From assembly GCF_904424705.1 (NCBI RefSeq), contig NZ_CAJGBF010000017.1:19174-83173 (forward strand): DNA of 64,000 nt, written 5' to 3'. The notes under the pieces are model-generated. The model saw only the letters and a program-made list of their open reading frames with translations. It did not search any database and was not told the DNA's origin. This document shows, piece by piece, positions 1 through 5,868 of the stretch. The translations under genes were made by a program, and so were the position numbers. The stretch comes from Rossellomorea arthrocnemi. Its GTDB lineage: Bacteria; Bacillota; Bacilli; Bacillales; Bacillaceae_B. How positions within the stretch are numbered: position 1 is the stretch's first letter; every line of letters begins with the position of its first letter.

Positions 1-289
1 ACAATGTATCTAACGAATCACGGGACAATCTGTCTTGCTTGTAGACGATTATGTAATCTATTTCTTCATATTCATCTAAAACTCGGCTATACATTTCAAT
101 AAAACCGTTTCTACCTTTGAATGAACTACCTGACTTTAAATCATCAACGTAAACGTCAACTAGTTCAATATCATTCTGCATGCAATACTTAATAATCTCA
201 TCTTCTTGCTTTTCCAAGGACGTGTTCCCAAAGTCCTTTTCCGGCCTTGGGCTTCTCCGTTTATATCCTACCGCTCTTTTCTTCTTCAT
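1..289 (-). CDS. Serine recombinase, N-terminal part (runs off the window)
   Basis: The minus strand reads open from an ATG at 289 to the window edge, giving 96 residues of a serine-recombinase catalytic domain. The start carries the family motif GYKRRSP, a Y-x-R-x-S signature with the nucleophile at about Ser13. Near the edge is YKQDRLSRDSLDTL, the conserved R-L-S-R helix region. The rest of the protein, including any DNA-binding part, lies left of position 1, so whether it is large or small cannot be told. The ATG overlaps the TAA stop of the preceding small gene (TAATG), which suggests translational coupling. It is one of at least seven recombinase-related frames in this island. Confidence 0.85.
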   Translation of the reverse strand, partial: MKKKRAVGYKRRSPRPEKDFGNTSLEKQEDEIIKYCMQNDIELVDVYVDDLKSGSSFKGRNGFIEMYSRVLDEYEEIDYIIVYKQDRLSRDSLDTL

Positions 290-462
290 TATGATTCCTC
301 ACTTTCTTTTTTAAGCTGCTTCTCTATGTGGCTCGAATACTTTATTATTAAATCCGCGAAGTTGTGTAAAAAGTCTGAAGCCTTAACCTTCTCCAAATCT
401 TTTTCACTCGTTAAAACTGATCTATAATGCTGGTTGTAATCAACTGGTATGTTTCTCTTCAT
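289..462 (-). CDS. Small hypothetical protein coupled to a serine recombinase
   Basis: A 57-residue frame beginning at ATG 462, preceded by GAGGTG with a 6-base gap. An upstream in-frame GTG lies inside that ribosome-binding site and is unlikely to be used. The product is charged and probably helical, with a Lys/Glu-rich C-terminus, no transmembrane segment and no motif I recognise. Its stop codon overlaps the start of the recombinase at 289, so the two are probably made together. A terminator-like hairpin (544-609) lies about 80 bases upstream. The larger recombinase pair in this island is likewise preceded by tiny genes, so it may be a recombinase accessory factor; that is inference from position only. 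Confidence 0.55.
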   Translation of the reverse strand: MKRNIPVDYNQHYRSVLTSEKDLEKVKASDFLHNFADLIIKYSSHIEKQLKKESEES

Positions 463-536
463 ATACAACACCTCTTTAAATTTTTATTCGCTAGAAATCT
501 TCAGCAAAAATTCATGGCTGAATTAGGGGTCATTTA

Positions 537-612
537 GACAAAAAAGCACCGCTAACAATATCTGAAGAAAAGAAATAGATTTTCTTCAAATACATCGTTA
601 GCGGTGCTTCCG
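537..612 (-). terminator. Hairpin with U-tract upstream of a recombinase operon (hairpin A)
   Basis: Arms AAGCACCGCTAAC and GTTAGCGGTGCTT (about 544-556 and 597-609) enclose a partly paired loop. Read on the minus strand the second arm is followed by a run of T, as in an intrinsic terminator. It lies after the stop of the gene at 769 and about 80 bases before the start at 462. Two other hairpins of the same design (4964-5033 and 5686-5750) sit in equivalent places, so it could be a leader attenuator rather than only a terminator. Confidence 0.6.
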
Positions 613-768
613 CATAGTTAATATTTAAGTTTTAATTAACTTGTTTCTATGTGTCTTTATTTTTATACACACCTCATAATAATCCCTGTTATTACTTATC
701 AGCTAATACAATAAGTTTTACATTGTGATTTCTTAGGAGTGCTTGGAAATAAAGTACTTCCTTTACAT

Positions 769-1020
769 CTAACTAATTCTGCTCAAGCAGCTAATAAGAA
801 CCGTTTTAATCTTCCTAACCTCTATTAAATGTATAAGCTTTCGCAAGCCAGCTAGTTCTCGCACAGGGGTGTTTCCTGATGCATGAGTATCTGCAATAAT
901 GCTAAATGATATGGAATTGTTATTAGCATACTTTTTCCCCATTAACCTTTGTAATTCTAAGGATTCCTTAGCGGTATTAGCTGAGCGAATATATAAGACA
1001 CTCTCTACTTCGTTATTCAT
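769..1020 (-). CDS. Truncated serine-recombinase-like protein lacking the catalytic Ser
   Basis: An 83-residue frame with a good ribosome-binding site (AAAGGATG before ATG 1020). It resembles the first two thirds of a resolvase catalytic domain: YIRSANTAKESLELQ at the start and a terminal segment ending LSRIS that matches the S-R-L-S-R region, where it stops. In Y-x-R-x-S the last position is Ala14, so the nucleophile is missing. Without Ser and without the helix E/DNA-binding region it cannot be an active recombinase. It may be decayed, or it may be a small regulatory protein that dimerises with active paralogues. The clean start and intact frame keep the second option open. Confidence 0.55.
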   Translation of the reverse strand: MNNEVESVLYIRSANTAKESLELQRLMGKKYANNNSISFSIIADTHASGNTPVRELAGLRKLIHLIEVRKIKTVLISCLSRIS

Positions 1021-1148
1021 TGTGAGTTCATCCTTTCAGTAATCTACTGTTTTATCTGTGGAACCCGAAACCCTCAGATTAGAGGATCATCAACTGCAGG
1101 TTGAAGTGAGTTGGAATTTTGTTCATATATTATTATCTTCAAGCCTCC

Positions 1149-1337
1149 CTAGAATTTTTTTAAATACTCTTCCATAATTAGACCACGAACCCTTGGGAGG
1201 TTTTGATAATCATACTTGGTTTCCAGAAGGGGTTTAACCCTAGCATGATGAATTTGTACAAGTTGTTCCTTAGTTGCTACCCTTATATATCCAACTGCTG
1301 GTTTACGTTTTCTTGGTTCTGATAAAGAATTATACAT
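1149..1337 (-). CDS. Mini recombinase-like protein with YIRVA in place of YxRxS
   Basis: A 62-residue frame with GAGGT 5 bases before ATG 1337. After a basic start (EPRKRKPAVG) comes GYIRVATKEQ, an almost textbook resolvase N-terminus except that the catalytic Ser is Ala (about residue 21). The remaining 40 residues do not follow the resolvase fold as far as I can see. It is intact and has its own ribosome-binding site, and it lies between the other inactive fragment and the tandem large recombinases. It may be a remnant or a small partner protein. Confidence 0.5.
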   Translation of the reverse strand: MYNSLSEPRKRKPAVGYIRVATKEQLVQIHHARVKPLLETKYDYQNLPRVRGLIMEEYLKKF

Positions 1338-1520
1338 TTGAATACCTCTTTACACCTTATGATAATTGGGGCTTGTTCTAATGGCGAACATAAGCGATAA
1401 ATTTTTTAAAAGATTATTCAATACCGTTTAAAATTTCGGTTTTTTGACCATAAAGTAAATAACAAGTTCGATTTTACAACCGGAAAAGTATCCTTTTGTG
1501 GTTACTTCACCGATAGACCC

Positions 1521-1556
1521 TCTCCAAAATCCATTGATATCAATGGATTTTGGAGA
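1521..1556. repeat. Perfect 36-bp palindrome
   Basis: The half TCTCCAAAATCCATTGAT is followed immediately by its exact reverse complement, with no loop and the centre at GATATC. It begins 18 bases beyond the stop codon of the large recombinase ending at 1574. There is no T-tract on the minus-strand side, so it is not a normal terminator. A perfect palindrome of this length could be a protein-binding site, a cruciform or a replication/transfer structure. Confidence 0.8.
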
Positions 1557-1573
1557 TAGGACATTTTAGTTTA

Positions 1574-3130
1574 TTACTTTAATTTCAGGTCTTTCGGTTT
1601 TTCAGGCAGTTGCTTTAATAACTCTTCGGTTATTTGACCAGTGCTAGTTTCGATCTCAACGAAAGGGTTTAGCCTATAATTTATAGAGAGTGTGAAATCA
1701 TTATCTCTACTATAAGATAACTGGATTTCATCAATGAAAGTTAAGCACAATACCCTTAATTCATTATTTGATAATGAGGATATATCTGCTTGTTTGAAAT
1801 GAGAATATACCTCAAGCAATGCCATGTCATTGTTTAGTAAATCAATCTTTTCGATTGCCTGGTTAATTTTACGCTTTTCTTCATTTATTAAATTTTTAGA
1901 GCTCTTGAAGATAGTTGCAATGTATTCTTGCTTTTCTTGTTGGCCAAGCATTCGTTCATTAAAGAGAATTCGCTCTTCCGTTTGTTCTACTGATTTTTTC
2001 CATGCTTTTAATGTTTTCATCCAATCTGTTAGGGCAGACTTGCTTTCGTCTATCATTTGGTGCAGATTTGATGTCCATTTCTTTGATAAATCAGATTTAA
2101 CTTCTTCATGAATGTCATCGGCGCTAATATTCATTTTGCAATTTTGGCATCGATACACTCGATATTTCCCGCTTTTGCCTTTAGGTGAATTGTCTTTTGT
2201 CCTGAACGCTGTGTTACATTGGCTGCAATATAAGAGGTTCCTAAGTAAAAATGGTGTCTCTAGTTTGCCGTATCTTTTCTTATAGCTTTTAACTTGTGTA
2301 ACAACAGAAAACATGACAGGAGATATGATAGGATCATGTACATCTTTGAATGCTTCTAAATCTCCATTATTTCCTTTATTCAAGGGTGATTGGATTTGCT
2401 TAACAGACCAACTAAGGTGACCTGCATATACAATATTCTTTAGGATGTAATCGATAGTACTGCTATGCCATTGGCTTATATGCTTTGTTTTAACATTCTC
2501 AGCATTTAATACATCTGCAATTTTCCCATTCGAATAGCCCCAAGATGCCATGTCAAATATCTTAGTAACAATTGGGGAATCAGCGTTTGGTATTAATAGA
2601 CCTTCGACTAAATCATATCCAACCGGTGTTCTTGTACCTGGGCGGATTGGTTTGTCAGAATCATTATTTGCGATAATGCTGAGTTGTGCATCTTTTGCTC
2701 GCTTAGATTTTATATTGGATTCTTCAGCAGCAAAAACCAACTTTGCTTGGACTAAAGGATCGTTTGGATCCCATTCACCACTAGATGATTCAGAGCTATA
2801 GAATTTTATCTTTGGAAATTGTTCCTTAAGAGGAAGGTAAATTTCACGCTGAAAGTCATAAATTTTGCGTGTTAAACGAGACTCATCATAGAAGAATATT
2901 GCATCAACTTCTTTTGCATCTTCGAGTAGTAACTGCATATTCTTTCGTTTAGATGCTCTCTTACGAAATCCACTTACAGCTTCATCAAATCTCCATCTAA
3001 TGATTTCATAACCTTCTTGTTTCGCCTTCTCAGTAATCATTTTCTTTTGAATTTCTTCAGAATGATTTTCTTTTTGCTTATTGTCTGAATTTCTCAAGTA
3101 ACCTACAGCTGGTATAAGGTTTTTCACCAC
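1574..3130 (-). CDS. Large serine recombinase (second of a tandem pair)
   Basis: A 518-residue large serine recombinase. The resolvase domain starts with GYLRNSD (catalytic Ser about residue 15) and has YDESRLTR in place of the usual SRLSR motif. A recombinase domain follows, with PVGYDLVEG and the ILKNIVYAGH segment seen in this family. Next is a zinc ribbon with two CxxC pairs (CSQC and CQNC) around residue 305-335, then a predicted coiled coil. It starts at GTG 3130, only 2 bases after the preceding recombinase stops, with AAAGGAG inside the end of that gene. The tandem arrangement next to rlmH recalls ccrA/ccrB of SCC elements, but assignment to that family is not established here. Confidence 0.88.
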   Translation of the reverse strand: MVKNLIPAVGYLRNSDNKQKENHSEEIQKKMITEKAKQEGYEIIRWRFDEAVSGFRKRASKRKNMQLLLEDAKEVDAIFFYDESRLTRKIYDFQREIYLPLKEQFPKIKFYSSESSSGEWDPNDPLVQAKLVFAAEESNIKSKRAKDAQLSIIANNDSDKPIRPGTRTPVGYDLVEGLLIPNADSPIVTKIFDMASWGYSNGKIADVLNAENVKTKHISQWHSSTIDYILKNIVYAGHLSWSVKQIQSPLNKGNNGDLEAFKDVHDPIISPVMFSVVTQVKSYKKRYGKLETPFLLRNLLYCSQCNTAFRTKDNSPKGKSGKYRVYRCQNCKMNISADDIHEEVKSDLSKKWTSNLHQMIDESKSALTDWMKTLKAWKKSVEQTEERILFNERMLGQQEKQEYIATIFKSSKNLINEEKRKINQAIEKIDLLNNDMALLEVYSHFKQADISSLSNNELRVLCLTFIDEIQLSYSRDNDFTLSINYRLNPFVEIETSTGQITEELLKQLPEKPKDLKLK

Positions 3131-3132
3131 TT

Positions 3133-4503
3133 TTATCTAACTCCTTTCTCTTTGACTAAAGAGTAAAGATCTACTTCAAAATAATCCTGATGAACCTTAA
3201 CGCCCTTAATAAGGAGCTCTATTAAAACTTCTTTTTCGGTTTTTGTTAAACTTCCAAGAGCAGGTTGTACAATTTGAGAAATCGTTTTTAATTCATTATT
3301 CAATGATTGTAATAACGTGATTTCATGATCTATCTCATCAATTTCAGCATGTGTTCTTTGAATTTCCAACTTCAACTTCTCGTGCTTGGAGTTAAAATCA
3401 CTAGCTAAAGACAACATGGATTTGTTAAGTAGATGTTCATAATGTTGTTTACGATGAAGCAGATTATCTTTTATTCCACGAAGGTGCATCTTGAAAATAG
3501 ATTCATACTCTTTTAAAACAAATAATTCTGTTTCTTTCATGATTGTTTCTTCAATAATCTTATTGAACTCATCTACTTCGACAACCACTTTCTTATGACG
3601 GGAACTACATACAAAGTAAGAAGGTTTGTCCAGGAACTTTTTGAATGCCATTTTTTTATTGCAAACTCCACAAATGGGGTTGAGTAACACCTTGTCTTTT
3701 GCTCGTGAAACTGTTTCATGGTATTCCTCAATAAAATGATTAAGGACAGTCTGGACTTTTTCAAACAGCTTCAGTGGAATAAGTGCTTCTACATGGTTGA
3801 GTTCATCATAGCCATAATCAGTGAGACAATACGCAGAGTAGAAAGGCCTTTGTAAAATTTTCATTACGGTTGCATGTCCACTAAGCTTTTTTCCGTACTT
3901 AGCTAAGACATTAACAAACTCTTCTTTTGTGTTAACCTGACTAAACTCTTCAAATAGCGATTTAATAACAATACTTCGATCATTATCCAACAAGAATCGT
4001 ACTTTTGTACGACCATTCTCTAGTGGTTCTTTAATGCGTTTGAAACCAATGACTTCCCCTGGATATCTTTTAATAGCATCATGGGTACGTCTTCCGATGT
4101 TCTTACCTTCCTGCTGACTGAATATTCCGTAGAAATTCTCAATGCTGGAATTTTTGTTGAAGGGAGCTTCATTTGAAGCAGTATATACGACTTCTACACC
4201 ATAAACATTAACAAGTTCATTGAACTCAGAGGCTTCATAAAAGTTCCGTTGAACTCTGTCACGAGCATAAACAATAAGTAAGGCAACTCTGCCTTCTCTT
4301 ATTAATTGTTGCAATTTCTTATAGGCAGGACGATTGTTTGCATCGTTTTTTGTTGCAGAAACACTAAAATCTTCGAGAAAGATCACATCATCCTCATTTA
4401 TGTTTCTCGTCTTTAAAAACTTTTTTGCGGCATCTTTTTGTTCGCGTAAATTCTGCGAGCTTGAACTAACTCGCAAGTAGACGACAACCAGTTTTCTCTG
4501 CAA
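3133..4503 (-). CDS. Large serine recombinase (first of a tandem pair)
   Basis: A 456-residue serine recombinase starting at TTG 4503 with a strong AAAGGAGGT site that lies over the end of the preceding small gene. The catalytic domain has VVYLRVSSSSQ (Ser about residue 13) and YARDRVQR. Later parts include a recombinase domain, a cysteine cluster (ICGVC and a third Cys downstream) and a long charged, probably coiled-coil C-terminus. It sits between two small genes upstream and a second large recombinase 2 bases downstream, so all four are probably one transcript. Two divergent recombinases made together suggest a cooperating pair, which is inference. Confidence 0.88.
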   Translation of the reverse strand: MQRKLVVVYLRVSSSSQNLREQKDAAKKFLKTRNINEDDVIFLEDFSVSATKNDANNRPAYKKLQQLIREGRVALLIVYARDRVQRNFYEASEFNELVNVYGVEVVYTASNEAPFNKNSSIENFYGIFSQQEGKNIGRRTHDAIKRYPGEVIGFKRIKEPLENGRTKVRFLLDNDRSIVIKSLFEEFSQVNTKEEFVNVLAKYGKKLSGHATVMKILQRPFYSAYCLTDYGYDELNHVEALIPLKLFEKVQTVLNHFIEEYHETVSRAKDKVLLNPICGVCNKKMAFKKFLDKPSYFVCSSRHKKVVVEVDEFNKIIEETIMKETELFVLKEYESIFKMHLRGIKDNLLHRKQHYEHLLNKSMLSLASDFNSKHEKLKLEIQRTHAEIDEIDHEITLLQSLNNELKTISQIVQPALGSLTKTEKEVLIELLIKGVKVHQDYFEVDLYSLVKEKGVR

Positions 4504-4506
4504 AAA

Positions 4507-4686
4507 TTATTTACCTCCTTTGTATCTGAATCTTTGATCAGCTGAGTGAAGAAGCTTTGCCTTAACAGAGCAATCAATGTCTAATTCATTGATTAACAGT
4601 TTTGTAACTAGCTTTTGCACCCACACAGCAGATTCTGCTGAAAGATCTTGTGAGTAAGTAATCTTCGTGATCCTTGATTTTGACAT
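4507..4686 (-). CDS. Small protein upstream of the tandem recombinases
   Basis: A 59-residue frame (MSKSRITKITYSQD at the start) from ATG 4686 to TAA at 4507. Its last codons (AAAGGAGGT) are at the same time the ribosome-binding site of the recombinase starting at 4503, so the two are translationally coupled. The sequence upstream of its ATG is GGAGGAGAT, a good Shine-Dalgarno match. I recognise no domain; the middle is probably helical. Conserved spacing argues that it is real. Confidence 0.6.
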   Translation of the reverse strand: MSKSRITKITYSQDLSAESAVWVQKLVTKLLINELDIDCSVKAKLLHSADQRFRYKGGK

Positions 4687-4741
4687 GTGTACATCTCCTC
4701 CAAGTATTTGATATATCCATACTTGACAGGAGGTGTAAGGT

Positions 4742-4906
4742 TTATACTTCCTTTTCTTTTAGATTGCCTTTCGAGTCCGGTTCCATTAAGTCCAGCTTTA
4801 ATTGAAAAGCCACCTGTGACTGTGCATCTTTATTGATGACTCTCGGAATAATAACCTTCTTTGGGCGTGATTGTGGGAAATCATATTTCTCAAAAGCCTT
4901 ATTCAC
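4742..4906 (-). CDS. Small basic protein, first gene of the recombinase operon
   Basis: A 54-residue frame from GTG 4906 to TAA 4742, with AGGAGG 6 bases before the GTG. The product begins with an aromatic/proline stretch (FEKYDFPQSRPKKV) and is rich in Lys and Glu. No domain is recognised. It follows hairpin B and precedes the 59-residue gene, so it is probably the first cistron of the operon ending with the two large recombinases. Confidence 0.5.
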   Translation of the reverse strand: MNKAFEKYDFPQSRPKKVIIPRVINKDAQSQVAFQLKLDLMEPDSKGNLKEKEV

Positions 4907-4963
4907 TATTCTTCCTCCTTGTGATATTCATAGAAAGATAGGCTACTGTTTCGAGAACAAGAA

Positions 4964-5033
4964 AAGGACCGGATATCTCGTGTAGAACTTAATCTCCATA
5001 GGAAATTAAGATACACAAGATAATCCGGTCCTT
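4964..5033 (-). terminator. Long hairpin upstream of the tandem recombinase operon (hairpin B)
   Basis: Arms AAGGACCGGAT and ATCCGGTCCTT extend inward with few mismatches to a stem of about 30 base pairs. On the minus strand the structure ends in a short T-rich run. It lies 58 bases before the first small gene of the recombinase operon and after the stop at 5152. Terminator or attenuator; same design as hairpins A and C. Confidence 0.6.
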
Positions 5034-5151
5034 CCGAAATCTATCTTTGTATTTTTTTGCTTTTAAGCATGAATATTTTTTTTCGTCACCTGTAATTTTA
5101 TTTTTAGAGAATAATGCTTACTAATTATTTCATACAGTAACGTTAATACTT

Positions 5152-5589
5152 TTAATTTCTACTTGCACTGTATTTTTTACCTGCTTTTATTCGATTAGAC
5201 AACATAATACCTTCATACTTTATCATCAATGCCTTAAAGCCTTCTGAAAACATATCTCCAAGTGTATCTTCATCTGTTGCTGTAAAAATCACCTTAACTT
5301 TATGTTTATCAATTAAATTGACTAATTGCAGATAGATATCCAAACTGGTTACCAACCGCTTACGATTATAAACGACTAAAGTACCAATTTTATCATTTTT
5401 AATTAAGTCAATCAGTTTTAATAGGTCGACTGGCTTGGAGAACCCCGAAACTCCTTCGTCCACAAAGTAGAACAAACCTTCTGGCTCAATGCCTTTCAGA
5501 TGTGGACTAGCAGCCTCAATTTGCAAAACAAAATTTTGCTTTTTTGAACTAGTTCTAGCATAAACGGCAGTTGCTTTACACTTTTCCAT
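5152..5589 (-). CDS. Small serine recombinase, catalytic domain only
   Basis: A 145-residue protein, ATG 5589 with GGAGGG upstream. It holds a full-length resolvase catalytic fold: YARTSSKKQ at the start (Ser about residue 14), DEGVSGFS, VVYNRKRLVTSL (a variant of SRLSR) and a C-terminal stretch matching the start of helix E. It lacks the helix-turn-helix that resolvases and invertases of about 180-200 residues carry, and also the long C-terminus of large recombinases. It could act with a partner that supplies DNA binding or be a modulator. It follows hairpin C and is probably a single-gene unit. Confidence 0.75.
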   Translation of the reverse strand: MEKCKATAVYARTSSKKQNFVLQIEAASPHLKGIEPEGLFYFVDEGVSGFSKPVDLLKLIDLIKNDKIGTLVVYNRKRLVTSLDIYLQLVNLIDKHKVKVIFTATDEDTLGDMFSEGFKALMIKYEGIMLSNRIKAGKKYSASRN

Positions 5590-5685
5590 TTATTATTCCC
5601 TCCAATTTTTTGTAGTATAACGAATACTGCTAATACGTGTGCTTATTTACAGTCCATTACAATCCTCCTCTGTATGTAACAAAAA

Positions 5686-5750
5686 AAGCACGCAAGGAGA
5701 CACAGCTACCAATCCGGATAGATTGATAAACTATGTAACCTAGCGTGCTT
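5686..5750 (-). terminator. Hairpin upstream of the small recombinase (hairpin C)
   Basis: Arms AAGCACGC and GCGTGCTT enclose an imperfectly paired middle. On the minus strand it ends in a run of seven T. It is placed after the stop of the helicase gene (5869) and about 100 bases before the recombinase start at 5589. It shares the AAGCAC arm sequence and position with hairpin A. Confidence 0.6.
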
Positions 5751-5868
5751 CGCTTATAGTTACTTTTTATTTGTTGAATTGACCTTATCATATACCAGGT
5801 ACAGTAGGATAGCAAATAGAAGTACAAAAAGTTTTTGTGATTTTTTTAGCTTCTTCCATCTATTAACC

